Origin: Diploptera punctata
Lineage: Eukaryota; Arthropoda; Insecta; Blattodea; Blaberidae
Length of the DNA: 64,000 bases
Direction: 5' to 3'
Assembly: GCA_030220185.1 (NCBI GenBank)
Contig: JASPKZ010009683.1
Location: 62,001 to 126,000 of the forward strand
The notes under the pieces are model-generated. The model searched no databases. It was not told the DNA's origin and saw nothing but the letters and a program-made list of their open reading frames with translations. Below are positions 43,285-52,974 of the stretch, one piece after another; within the stretch, counting starts at the first letter, position 1, and every line of letters begins with the position of its first letter. The translations under genes were made by a program, and so were the position numbers.

Positions 43285-43725
43285 ATTTGAAATCTAGGGA
43301 CATGTTCCTAGGAACATGGAATATTAGGACTTTATACAATAGCGGGGCACTAGAGATATTAACGCGGGAATTAGAAAAATCGCCCTTGGATATAGCCACT
43401 TTACAGGAAGTTAGATGGCCAGGAGAAGGTAGTCAGGAATCAGGAAGCTTTACATTATACTACGGGGGTGCAGAGAGACCTGAATTTGGAACGGGTTTTT
43501 TAGTCAGAAGGAGGATCTTGTCCGCTATCCGAGATATTAAATTTGTCATTGATAGGATATCATACATAATTCTAAAGGGTAAACGACATGATTTTATAAT
43601 CGTAAATGCACACGCTCGCACAGAAGATAAAGATGACAAGATCAAGGATGAGTTCTATGGAGAAATAGAATGCTTATTTGATAGCCTTTCACGATATCTA
43701 ATGAAAATTGTATTAGTACGTAACT
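43285..43725 (+). pseudogene. LINE A endonuclease N-terminal fragment
   Basis: Open from 43287: MFLGTWNIRTLYNSGALEIL, SPLDIATLQEVRWPGEGSQE (catalytic Glu of the APE fold in QEV), GTGFLVRRRILSAIRDI and FIIVNAHARTEDKDDKIKDE, then divergence at about 43720 (YLMKIVL). The six-T run before AGTCAG keeps the frame that the 61.3 kb copy has lost. It resembles the craniofacial-development-protein-2/RTE endonuclease group. Confidence 0.88.
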
Positions 43726-43729
43726 TGAC

Positions 43730-43950
43730 CTGTATCTGTCTATGTAACGGACCTGTATTTATGTAACGGAATCTTTGAACACGATTTTCACCCACTTAAA
43801 AACATTAGATCGACTTGAAACTTTGTATTCTTATAAAGGACTCATGACAATACAATAATTTAATTATTTTTTTTAAATCCTGGCCAGAATCATCAGAAAA
43901 AAAATTAAAACCGGTGTAATAGGTTGCGGATTTATCGACTTTTTAGTCAA
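43730..43950. other. Unassigned AT-rich
   Basis: No similarity recognised; leads into the tRNA-Tyr-like sequence. Confidence 0.35.
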
Positions 43951-43952
43951 TC

Positions 43953-44043
43953 GTTGTAAGAGCTCAGTTGGTAGAGCGGTGGACTGTAGTGGTATATAAT
44001 TTCAGTAATCCATAGGCCGCTGGTTCAAATCCAGACCGGAGGA
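43953..44043 (+). tRNA. tRNA-Tyr(GUA)-like sequence with intron, 5' acceptor lost
   Basis: D arm GCTCAGTTGGTAGAGCGG, anticodon loop CTGTAG (GTA), an 18-nt intron at 43990-44007 in the position typical for tRNA-Tyr, anticodon 3' strand ATCCA, T arm GCTGGTTCAAATCCAG(A) and 3' acceptor CCGGAGG with A73. A T7 run at 44044-44050 could end Pol III transcription. The first seven bases (GTTGTAA) cannot pair with CCGGAGG, so the gene is probably a pseudogene or retrocopy. Confidence 0.6.
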
Positions 44044-44119
44044 TTTTTTTAGAGGAGTATTAAGCAATTAAATTTTCATGGGATTCCAGTTTATGACAAT
44101 CAATTAAACTAAAAATTAA

Positions 44120-45510
44120 AAATAAATAAATAATGGTTTAAAAAACTGAAACAACACGCTTTATTAGAAAACCATACTAAAAAATTTAAACATAAATAAT
44201 AGTTTAAAAAAAACTAAAACAACACGCTTTATTAAGAAAACCGAACTAAAAAATGAAAAATAGTTTTAATTTACAACACGCTTGGGATAAAATTAAAGTG
44301 GTCAACAAAAAAATCATCTCCAACACATCTAGAATAAAACTAGTTATCTACAAAAAAAAATAATTTTACCATCAAAAGCGTGGGGTGCTTTTTATGGATT
44401 TTACGTTTTCTTCTTCTTCTTCTTCTTCTTCTGCTTCATGAAATTAGGCCTTTTGACCTGTTTTCACATCAAGTGGGATTTAATGAATCCTCCCATCTAG
44501 TAAATAGGCGTCCAACATTTCTATGTCCTATTGGTTTGTACTTTAGTAACAGCTGAGGGATTCTATCTGTGGGCATTCTCTTGACATGTTCATATCAGTT
44601 GTTTCTCATGTTGTCAATTTTATTTGTTAAATTAAAGATATTTAAGTCCTTCCTAATATCCTCACTTCATTTTCTTGTCCAAAATTGTCACATCCGCTAC
44701 TGAACGTAGGAACTTCATTTCTGCAGCTTCTATTTTCCTTCTGTCTGAACGGTTAAGAGTCCAATTTTCACTTGCATATGTTAAGACAGGGACTGCCATA
44801 ATTTTGTAAAATTTTAGTTGTGTGCTCCTCAAAGTTTTATTTTTCAGTGTCCATCTTATAGTGCCACACATTCTGTAAAATCTATTTAATTTAATATTAA
44901 TATCTTCCTTCTGGCAGTATGATGCGTTGCATCCTAGATAATTAAAATTGTTCACCTGTTGTATTATACTGTTATTAATACTGATTTTACACCTCATATG
45001 GAATTTCCCGTTGAATGCCATTACTTTCGATTTACTTTCAGAGATTGTCATATTGAATTTATTTGCTATTTCGTTTAATTTATATGCTGCTATTTGTAAA
45101 TTGTCTTCTGAAGAGCTAAGGATTGTCTGATCGTCTGCAAACAGTATGTATGGTATTTAGAATCGTACTGCCAACTTTAAACTCTGTGGTTAAATTTGAT
45201 TGCTATTGTACAATGATCTCGTCTATATATATACTAAAGAGTGCAGGAGATAGCGGGCATGCTTTTCTTCTTAGAGACTTTAATTTTACCAATATCTGTT
45301 TATTATCAAATATATTAATTGATATGGGGCACCCACGCTTTTGATAGTATTTTTTTTAGATAACTCTAGTTTTATTCTAGATATGTTGGAGATGATTTTT
45401 TGTTGACAACTTTAATTTTATCCCAAGCGTGTTGGAAATTAAAACTATTTTTCATGTTTAGTTTGGTTTGTTTTAGTTTTTTAAACTATTATTTATTTTT
45501 ACCTTGTATA
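44120..45510. repeat. Inverted repeat of about 190 bp enclosing a LINE C fragment
   Basis: Left arm (about 44195-44390) and right arm (45322-45507) are inverted copies: CAACACGCTTGGGATAAAAT and ATCTCCAACACATCTAGAAT on the left recur as complements on the right. The left arm's outer end also holds a tandem duplication of about 73 bp (44123-44262; CAACACGCTTTATTA repeated). The element is AT-rich with no ORF, and the LINE occupies the space between the arms. Confidence 0.75.
44405..45300 (-). pseudogene. LINE C RT fragment with FADD motif and (GAA)n tail
   Basis: In minus-strand order: a PALFSIYIDEI-type block (about 45240), LFADDQTI at about 45120-45145, ESKSKVMAFNGKFHMRCKIS, NNFNYLGCNASYCQKEDI, RMCGTIRWTLKNKTLRS, KIMAVPVLTYASENWTL and AAEMKFLRSVADVTILDKK. 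The last 129 codons (45051-44662) are open. It ends in a TTC/GAA tail at 44408-44432. Confidence 0.88.
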
Positions 45511-45534
45511 CTACCGTCTTCCTCAACTATTTAA

Positions 45535-45840
45535 AATTTTCGTTGATTTCACTTTAGGCCTTTCGATGCATGCTTCATCTTCTGGAGTTGTTGAAGTAGT
45601 ATTGAATTAACTGTATGTCTAATAGAGGGTTTTGCTCATTAGGCATATTTTCGTTGAGAATGTTTGTATTTTTGACTTTCTTGATAATTTCGATTTCTTC
45701 TAAAATGTTAATTTTGTGTCTGTTGTTTTCCCTGTGTATAATTGACATTGTATTATCGATATTGTTGAAATTGTGGCGGCTTTCTGAAATGTGTTTAGCT
45801 AATCTTGATTTGATTGTTAAAGGAGAAGGCAAATCAAATT
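45535..45840 (-). pseudogene. Penelope-like element, GIY-YIG C-terminus
   Basis: Minus-strand codons 45832-45575 encode SRLAKHISESRHNFNNIDNT, IIHRENNRHKINILEEIEII and KKVKNTNILNE, matching the last part of the GIY-YIG endonuclease in Penelope-like elements (AkH...H...N...E). The conserved Glu is in LEEIEI. Just beyond the ORF end, the complement reads CCAGAAGATGAAGCATGCAT then CGAAAGGCC, a hammerhead-like tail. 5'-truncated at the junction with a Tc1 remnant. Confidence 0.75.
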
Positions 45841-46073
45841 TCGCTGCTCACCTGATTTGAATCCAATCGAAAATGTGTGAGCTAAGTTGAAAATAGAGAT
45901 GAACTCTAATTGGCCTGCAGATGCAGACAGACGAAAGATCGCTTATGGCACAAATTCAAGACGCCTGGGATGTTCTAGACGATTGTCCACGTGCCTGTAG
46001 AAATTAGATTGCATCAATGCCCCGAGGATTGAGGGCGGTAATAGATGCTGAGGGTTCACACACCCGATATTAA
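45839..46073 (+). pseudogene. Tc1-type transposase, C-terminal fragment
   Basis: SPDLNPIENV at 45848-45877 is the conserved Tc1 motif with the third catalytic acid (Glu). A TGA replaces the next Trp. After a frameshift near 45930 the end reads LMAQIQDAWDVLDDCPRACR, a stop, and SMPRGLRAVIDAEGSHTRY, then TAA at 46071. Only the last quarter of the protein remains. Confidence 0.88.
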
Positions 46074-46098
46074 TTTTGTAAAAGTTTTCATTTTAGAA

Positions 46099-46689
46099 CA
46101 GAGCCGCCCAAACTTATTTGTATCGCGGGCCAAATGGAAGAGAAACATCAAGGTGGCCCGGGCCATAGGCCCTATTGTAGCTTTTGTGGATGATGATTAT
46201 TTTTTATTTGTTTATTTATTAGCAGGTTTCACAATATATTTCAGCTCTCAGTTAATCTATTGTCATTTTCGTTCATATCTCTATCATCCCAATCTCCATC
46301 GTACAGTCCTTTTCCTCTCACGTTGCTCAAAACACCTTAATCCACGTTATTTTGGCAGCCCTCTTCCTCTTCTTCTACTAAGTGGCACCCATTTTTGTAT
46401 TCTTCTTCGGAATCTGTCTGCTATTCTTTTTATATGACTATACCTTTTTTTTATTGTTTATTGTTATTATTATTGTTGTTGTTGTTATACGCGTGTTTTG
46501 ATTTGCTACTTTTCTTGTTATGTCGTTATAACATATTTCACAACTTCTTGTTTCATTACTGATAGACTAATATTATAGGACTATCTTTAGTATATTATAA
46601 TTTATTAGAATGCTTACTGGCCTATAGGGGCCGAATAAAAAATGAATGAGGGCCTATCTGGCCCGCGGGCCGTAGTTTGGACGTCACTG
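46099..46689. mobile_element. hAT non-autonomous element (MITE) with perfect 8-bp target duplication
   Basis: TTTTAGAA is present at 46091-46098 and 46690-46697. Ends CAGAGCCGCCCAAACTTATT and (complement) CAGTGACGTCCAAACTACGG followed by GCGGGCCA fit the hAT consensus for terminal repeats. It carries a LINE 3' fragment internally. It sits in the flank of the Tc1 remnant. Confidence 0.9.
46250..46650 (-). pseudogene. LINE 3' fragment(s) inside the hAT element
   Basis: Minus strand 46440-46250 gives SHIKRIADRFRRRIQKWVPL and RRRRGRLPK, a degenerate LINE C-terminus. From 46440 to 46650 is AT-rich sequence ending CTGGCCTATAGGGGCCGAAT and AAAAAATGAATGAG, looking like a retroelement 3' UTR. Confidence 0.5.
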
Positions 46690-46699
46690 TTTTAGAAGA

Positions 46700-46850
46700 T
46701 ATTATTTTCTTTCTTCATTTAATTATTAGAATGTTTTCATTTATGTGTTTTGGTGTATGCATTAAAGCCATAAAACTCAAATATAAAATTAAATATGAAA
46801 CTATATTACAGGCGAAATGCTATCCTAACATTCAGTATAAAAAAAGTATA
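46700..46850. other. Unassigned
   Basis: Flank of the Tc1/hAT composite; AT-rich and without a recognised feature. Confidence 0.3.
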
Positions 46851-46855
46851 ACGGG

Positions 46856-46921
46856 AATCGAACCCGTGAGGTTACGAACGCAGATGTTGTATGTTAAACC
46901 TCTCGACTACGGGAACACACA
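46856..46921 (-). tRNA. tRNA-like sequence
   Basis: Minus strand: A box TAGTCGAGAGG and B box GGGTTCGATTCCCG are strong; D and T arms fold. The acceptor ends (GTTCCCG against TATACTT) do not pair, so it is a tRNA-derived fragment rather than a working gene. Confidence 0.5.
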
Positions 46922-46929
46922 AAGGCAAG

Positions 46930-47260
46930 CTCTCTCTTTTGCGTTACTTGAGTGTGCACTGCGTTAGCTAGCAAACGACACAGTACAATTACTGAAAACG
47001 TGTTAATGTGAATAAAGCTTCTGCGAGTGCTCACGAAGTTCCCCGATCGGTTGATAGAATCAAGAGATGCCTCTTTTTTTGTCTAAGGGTATACATACAT
47101 TTGTCTTTAGAACATCTTTAAATCACTACAAACTTGTGTTGAAACTGGTTATTGTAATTAAGAAGTCTTGTCTACACCAAAATCACATCAGATTACATCC
47201 CACTGATTTAGGAAAATGAACAAAAGACTTTTGAAAACAAACTTCTCAAATGAGTTAGGT
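46930..47260. other. No gene recognised
   Basis: No ORF or repeat family noted. Confidence 0.35.
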
Positions 47261-47317
47261 AAGGTAAAGTGGTCCCGTTACAGGCCTCAGGAGACTCTTG
47301 GGATGGTGGGAGGTTAA

Positions 47318-47889
47318 GGGTCGTATCTATGAACGCATTAGACCGTAAAAGTCGTTCTCTGCTGAGAAAGTTGCATCCAAAGACGTTTTTGCATACTCAA
47401 AAATCTGTTCATGCGATAATAATTGTCGAAATTCCTAAGCTACCTGGCGAGGTGACTTTGCAGAGAACGAATCGTGAGCAACCCGATGGTAACCGATGTA
47501 CTTTGAAACCTTGCTGCGTACCTTGCTGCTTTATCCAAGATGTCGGACCTTGAAGACTTCGATCATGTTTTCGGTATACGCGGAGAAGAGGAATTTGATA
47601 GAGTCTACCAAAGAATTCTACTGGAAGAACAGGAGAATCGGCGTAATGTCGCGCGACGCAGACGTCGTCGTATACGGTATTATTTGCGGGACGCAAGCGT
47701 AAATGCGTTCCTCTAGCAAACGAAAATAACGGAAGTGGTTTTATCGCTGAGAATTCTGGGTAATTTCTTGCCAATATTACGAAAAAAACTACTTTAATGC
47801 ATGACCAGTCAGCGACTCGCTAATTCGAACTTTACACGTTCTCACGGAAAACCCAACTCACCAGAGATTAATGTATTTGCATGCGGCCC
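47318..47889 (+). mobile_element. PIF/Harbinger-type non-autonomous element, copy 2
   Basis: 572 bp between TAA duplicates at 47315-47317 and 47890-47892. Ends GGGTCGTATCTATGAACGCA and (complement) GGGCCGCATGCAAATACATT are inverted repeats of about 27 bp with mismatches. Same family as 32616-33202, about 80% identical in the opposite orientation. It retains only a short N-terminal-like ORF and no DDE domain. Confidence 0.9.
47540..47716 (+). CDS. 58-aa arginine-rich ORF in the Harbinger element (transposase N-terminus?)
   Basis: ATG at 47540 to TAG at 47714. Begins MSDLEDFDHVFGIRGEEEF, then DRVYQRILLEEQENRRNVAR, a run of six Arg and IRYYLRDASVNAFL. An acidic start followed by an RRRRRR basic stretch resembles the N-terminus of HARBI1-like transposases, where an arginine run precedes a W/RR motif, but the remainder of the enzyme is absent. 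The second copy (32616-33202) has the same start but is frameshifted. Probably a relic first exon; translation is unproven. Confidence 0.5.
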   Translation: MSDLEDFDHVFGIRGEEEFDRVYQRILLEEQENRRNVARRRRRRIRYYLRDASVNAFL

Positions 47890-48149
47890 TAAGACTCCCA
47901 AATTTTTTTAGACAATCGACATGAAATGTCAGTCAGGTTGTCAGCCCTGCATGACGGCCACCTTTAACCCCAGAATAAGCGTCCGGTACTTATTTCCGTT
48001 AAAGGCTGGTAGACCCCAGGGTTATTGTGCCTCCAGAATATTTGGGTAGATTTAAAATTTCTGATCCAACTGGTACTCGAACCATCGACCTTTCTGCTTG
48101 TAGCGTGTTGCCTTAATTAGATATGCTACAGCGCAGAGTGTCTGTCTCA

Positions 48150-48520
48150 AATGAATTGATACTTTTTAACTGGTATAAGTTCACTTTTTTTTACAAAATT
48201 GAGTTTTAGACCATTGCATGATATTCTCTATCCAATGATGACGACAGTTATTAGATCCCGTGAAAATCGGTATTCAATTAATGCGTTCACTTCAAATCGT
48301 ATTATGCCCACCTTTCCGATCACTTCAAATCCTATATTGTCCTCCTTTATACCTCACTTATTAGTAGAACATTATGGAATGTTTGTGTGATTGCTTTCTA
48401 GTACCATGAAATAATGAAACTAGCTGTTCTCCTGCTTTAATTTCAATTTGCATTTTTACGGATATTTCACTATAAAATCTGGGCAATAATTAATCTGAGC
48501 ATTATGATCTGTTTTCTAAA
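48150..48520. other. No gene recognised
   Basis: A 63-codon open stretch (48199-48390) shows no known domain. AT-rich. Confidence 0.35.
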
Positions 48521-48799
48521 GAAACTAACAAATGAAGAGCTCAAATGCAAAACGAGTTATATCCATTTTTTAAAATATTGAGTTATTACTGCCAATCCCT
48601 TAGTAGGAGTCTTCTACATGTGATTGTGCTGTATTCTGTGCAGAAAAAGTTATATCCTTTTGTTTACAAGACGTTAAAAACCTTCGTTTGATTCAAAACA
48701 AGTTACATCCAAAAATCTGTTTGGTCCATTTTAAGTTATATCCATTTTTGTTATTTTGTTCGTAATAATGACTTTCAAAATTTTATCTAAGTAATTGAA

Positions 48800-49545
48800 C
48801 GTAATGTTGCAGAGGTTTGTAACAGAATGCAAACTGAATGTTTCAATTTACGCGAGTAGCAAGATGGAGAATGTGGAAGAAATGGTGGCAGTTTATGAAG
48901 AAAATGTGGGTTCCAGGAAAAGGAAGCGTAATGATACAGATAGGGAAAGAAGAAAGTATAGTGATCCATTTGCACCCTTCAATTCGTTTGTGTGGAAGTC
49001 ACAGCCATGCAAACATATTACAAACAATCAGAACGGACAACATTTCAATGCTATGAGATTTCTGAAAAAGATGTATTCATTGAATTCAGAAAGACGCTCT
49101 TTGCAAATGAAAATAATGTCCAACAAGACAATTTCCTACTGCAGCATACTAAATTACAAGCAGCTGCTAGAAATAGAACACTAAAATCTAACCGTAAAAG
49201 AGATTAGAAGCCTTTCCGTCGAATACTTTGTAAAGAGTGTTACTGGTAAACGTATTTGAAGTCCAGTTATTTACAGAATTATAAACTACTGAATGCGATT
49301 CAAACTGCGAAAAGTATTGTATTAGTGAAGGACAAACATTGCAGGAATGGGAAGTCAATTAAAGTTTCAGTGGAACCATTTTTCTTCAGTAACACTGGCA
49401 TTCCAGTTTCACTACTTAAGAGAGGATTCAGTCATTTGGAGCGTCTTCCTACAGTCACAACTACTTCGAGACCAGTATCTCAGCTCAAAATAAGGGAAAT
49501 TCATAAATATCCTTGCAAAAAGTGGACTAAATTTCAGAGATGATC
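48800..49545 (+). pseudogene. Probable transposase of the unclassified element, frameshifted
   Basis: Three overlapping open segments in different frames: 48795-49184 (GSRKRKRNDTDRERRKYSDP, then SQPCKHITNNQ), 48992-49207 (TYYKQSERTTFQCYEISEKD, VFIEFRKTLFANENNVQQDN, KLQAAARNRTLKSNRKRD) and 49256-49543 (SSYLQNYKLLNAIQTAKSIV, HLERLPTVTTTSRP). Read as one decayed protein they give a basic KRKRN start, Cys/His residues and a C-terminal region. This resembles a group of insect proteins with RKRxRN...C.C...C spacing that I cannot name, so function is inferred only from position inside TIRs. Confidence 0.5.
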
Positions 49546-49771
49546 CCAGGCTTAACTTCTACAAACAACTATCATCATCACCAACAGCAGTTTCGGATGA
49601 CCTAGACGTACCTCATGAGAACTATAATTGTGCTGATCACGAAAAATCTGTAGAACGTGTGTGACCAACAGACTGGCCTAAATTTGAAATGAACAAGTTA
49701 TTTTATTAGTTATGATTGATGTATATATTCAATACAGACTTTTGACAATTTGAACTATTCCATTCCACTCC

Positions 49772-49935
49772 AGGCGCGACAGGCCTAGAAGGCCCTTGGC
49801 CTACCAGCCGGCTGCTTTAGCCTTACATCCATATGTGTTAATCACAGAGGTAGACGATCATCCAACCAGTGTAGGGGTGACATGTGGTCAGCATGTCGGA
49901 TCCCCAGTCGTTATAACTTGTCTTCTCAACCTGAT
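49772..49935 (-). mobile_element. SINE E fragment, nested
   Basis: CAGGCGCGACAGGCCTAGAA, TGTGTTAATCACAGAGGTAG and GTGACATGTGGTCAGCATGT. It has no tRNA-like head. Located in the 3' part of the unclassified transposon. Confidence 0.75.
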
Positions 49936-50344
49936 TTTGAACTATTAGTCTTGCATATTATACTACTTTTTATTACTTCTTCAAAATATTACTTCCGTAA
50001 TAATAATCATGGTTTGTATTAACAACAATTATATAATTATTTCACAGAAGTAGTTAATAAATCGATTTTACTCACGTCACAATAAAGTGCAAAACAAGTT
50101 AAATATACTGATCGGTGCAAATCAAGTTACATCAATTTTTCATAGTTAAATAATTTGACGAAGAGAGAGTATTGAAGGCCAATATTTGCTCTAAAATCAT
50201 CTTACCATTGAAAGAATAGTATGAAAAAATAATATTACAAAATAAATATCAAAATAAATTGTTAGCACATTTTGCTTATTTCTGAGAAAAGTAAAAAAAG
50301 GATATAATTTGTTTTGCATTTGAGCTCTTCAAATTTGTTATAAT

Positions 50345-50960
50345 GTGTTTTAGTACTTGATTTAATATGCGTTTTCCATATCAAACTGTATTATGACTGT
50401 TCTATTTCTGTGATTTATTAGTCAGCCTGTTATAAAAATATTTCAATGGCAGTAGATCCTGAATTTAGAAATCCACTTTAGACTTTAAATGTTATTAAAT
50501 TCAACTGACAGAAATTAGTGATAAGTAGTTTTTATCGTCTGAAAATTGCGTTTTAAAGGGCATAATGCGATATGATGATTATATTATATTGTAAATATAC
50601 AAGCCCTCTTTATAAACATATGTATGCAGAAACTCACGTTTTGAATAATTCAGCTGTAGACACGCGCCGTAATCCGTTCAAAACAATTCACTTTATTCAA
50701 TACACTGTAAACTAAATGTGATTACTGATATTCAAGTCATCTTAACACATAAACACAACATTATAAACACACAATAACCCGCACTGCTTCACGTTTCGTG
50801 TTCTACTCCCACATTGAAGTCGCTACACACCTCTACCCTGCCTCTACACACAGGTGAAACAAACACTGCTCGCACTGCCATCTAAACCAAATATGCGTAA
50901 CTAACATGAATGCGGTCAAAGAGGACCGCAGTTCACCTACATTACTGAGAGACCTGTCAA
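50345..50960. other. No gene recognised
   Basis: Stop-dense; at 50770-50900 a C-rich ACACACAATAACCCGCACTG segment without clear class. Confidence 0.35.
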
Positions 50961-50964
50961 GGTA

Positions 50965-51075
50965 AAACTGGCACTATCGAACGTAGAGATTCATGGCCGC
51001 GCGGTTTTAAGGTATCCATACATCCCTATCCTGAGCTAATGAGCCTGTTTAATACGCCTCCCTCAAATCTCACCT
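50965..51075 (-). pseudogene. LINE A 3' end, short
   Basis: AAACTGGCACTATCGAACG, GATTCATGGCCGCGCGG and CATCCCTATCCTGAGCTAAT, then a deletion to CCTCATTCTAATAATAATC where LINE B begins. Confidence 0.75.
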
Positions 51076-51077
51076 CA

Positions 51078-52620
51078 TTCTAATAATAATCATAATCATC
51101 CGGTATCATGGCAGCTGCCGCCGTCTTCCGGAAACCAAACGCCATTCCTCTCTGTCCATCCATTGATCTTCCTCCAATCCTCTGATATTCATAGCTGCTT
51201 GTACCCCTTCTATCCAAGTTTTCTTCGGTCTTCTTCCTTTCTATTGGGATCCATTCCATAACAATTTTAGGCAATCTTTGCTCTGGCATTCTTTTGACAT
51301 GGCCATGCCACTGTAATCTTTTCTTTTCTATAATGTCTATGATGTCCCGCTCCTCTTCTACACCCATAATTTCCCTTATTTCTTTATTTTGTATTCTATC
51401 CATTCTAGATTTTCCAGCTGATCTTCTTAAAACATCCATTCTGTACTTAAAATTATTTTCGTTTCCCTGGCAGGAATTTGCCAGACTTCAGCACCATATG
51501 TTAAAATGCTCTGAATTATGGTTTGATATACTTGTAATTTTCTATTTTTTGAAATATTTTTGCTCCACCAAACAAAGTTTAAAGCATTTATTGCTTGTTT
51601 TTTTTGAGCGATTCTATTTTAATTTCCACTGTGTTATCGCCTAAATGGTCTAATTTTGTTCCTAAATAAGTGCATTCAATATTAGGTTTTAGTTCTTCTC
51701 CATTGTTGAAATTTATATTTTCCATTTCTTCTCTTATGCACAGATATTTAGTTTTCTCAATGTTTATATAAAGTCCCCATTTTTCATATTCTTCTTTTAG
51801 TTTTTTATGTCATCGTGGTCTTGTGCTATTAATACCTGGTCATCTGCAAAATTTAATGAATATACATGTGTATTTGGATTGGTATGCCCATTTTTTGACA
51901 TTTTTTCCTCCAGTCTCTTACTACTCTTTCGAGATAAATTTTGAAGAGTTGGAGATAAACTGCAACCTTGCCTTAAACCTTTTGTAATAGTAAATCCCTC
52001 TGTTACATGATTTCCAATTTTTATTTTCAAAATAGATCCTTTGTATAATGCTTTTATAGCTTCTATTAATTTTTTGGCAATGTTAGAATTGTCTAAAGTT
52101 TTCCATAACATTTTTTGAGGAATACTATCATATGCCTTGGTTAAATCGACAAAAAGCAAATGTATATCTCTGTTAGTAGCTCTTTTTTTTCCTATCATTA
52201 GTGTTGTGCGTAATATATTATCTGTGCATGACCTACCACTTCTAAAACCAGACTGTTCTTCCATTTCTTTATCCTGGTATTCTAAATCAATCATTTTACT
52301 TAGTATATATCCATATATTCTACTTAATGTACTTGTTACTGATATGCCTCTATAATTTTCACACTTTCTCTTGTCTCCGTTCTTATGTATCGATGTTACA
52401 ATAGCGACTTTTCACTCTTCTTCACCATTTATTATTTTATTAAACAGTACAGTGATCATTTCCAATAACTTCTGACTGCCACTTTTAATCAATTCTATAG
52501 CAATATTTCCTGGGCCGGCATTACTACCATTTTTCACTCTCATAATTTCCTTTTTTACAGTATTTATATCAATTTTGATTATGTTTCCTGTTTCCATCTC
52601 TGATAAATCGTATCTAATAA
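51078..52620 (-). pseudogene. LINE B, RT through 3' end, 5'-truncated
   Basis: Longest LINE B copy. From the 5' side: VKNGSNAGPGNIAIELIKSG (52500), EEQSGFRSGRSCTDNI, LFVDLTKAYDSIPQKMLW, KIGNHVTEGFTITKGLRQGC, NFADDQVLIAQDHDDIK (FADD RT motif at about 51830), then after frameshifts RRSAGKSRMDRIQNKEIREI, KKRLQWHGHVKRMPEQRLPK and the tail ending PDDYDYY at 51080. The YAYDS-type D is intact in AYDSI. Ends in an AT-rich tail at 51078-51090; the 5' end meets AATAATAATAATGG at 52612. Confidence 0.9.
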
Positions 52621-52689
52621 TAATAATGGTTTTATTTTTACCTTATGAAGTTAAGACTGTAAGGCCTTTCTTCCTCTTTACCAGGGTTA

Positions 52690-52960
52690 TACAGATATTA
52701 ACATTTCTACTATGTGGTTCACTCTGATTTTCCTACAAGTTTCCATGCCCTCTTTAAAATCCCCATTCATACCACATATCCTGGCCATTGCAGTCTACGA
52801 GATTAACTGTTCTTATTGCATCATGTTTCTCATAAGGATAATGTAGCTCACTGTTATTCAATTTTCTCCATTCACCTGCCTGTCTCTCATTTGTCCAGAA
52901 ATATTCCTAAGTACTTTATTCTCAAATACTCATACTTTTCCCTCCTCTTTTAAATAAACT
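52690..52960 (-). pseudogene. LINE A 3' fragment
   Basis: TTTCCTACAAGTTTCCATGC-like (52729-52747), CTACGAGATTAACTGTTCTT, TTCACCTGCCTGTCTCTC and AGTACTTTATTCTCAAATAC. Follows LINE B on the same strand. Confidence 0.75.
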
Positions 52961-52974
52961 ATGTTTCCCATTTA

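Larger units (their letters stand above)
47262..48140 (-). mobile_element. SINE F, copy 4, interrupted by a Harbinger element
   Basis: 3' end at left (CCCGTTACAGGCCTCAGGAG, to 47317); body and head resume at 47890 (CCCAAATTTTTTTAGACAAT, CATGACGGCCACCTTTAACC, CTCGAACCATCGACC, TTAATTAGATATGCTACAGC). Deleting the insertion and one TAA restores the SINE. Confidence 0.88.
48526..50340. mobile_element. Unclassified DNA transposon with TIRs and subterminal repeats
   Basis: Left end TAACAAATGAAGAGCTCAAA and on to about 48570; the right end is its inverted copy (TTTGAGCTCTTCAAATTTG, to 50340), about 48 bp with a 2-nt gap. A motif near AAGTTAYATCC occurs at about 48555, 48648, 48700 and 48733 on the left, and diverged versions at about 50097 and 50124, with an inverted one at 50302 inside the right TIR: a candidate transposase-binding array. 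Between them lies a frameshifted ORF (48800-49545). The class is not recognised and no clear target duplication was found. A SINE E fragment is nested at 49772-49935. Confidence 0.7.
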
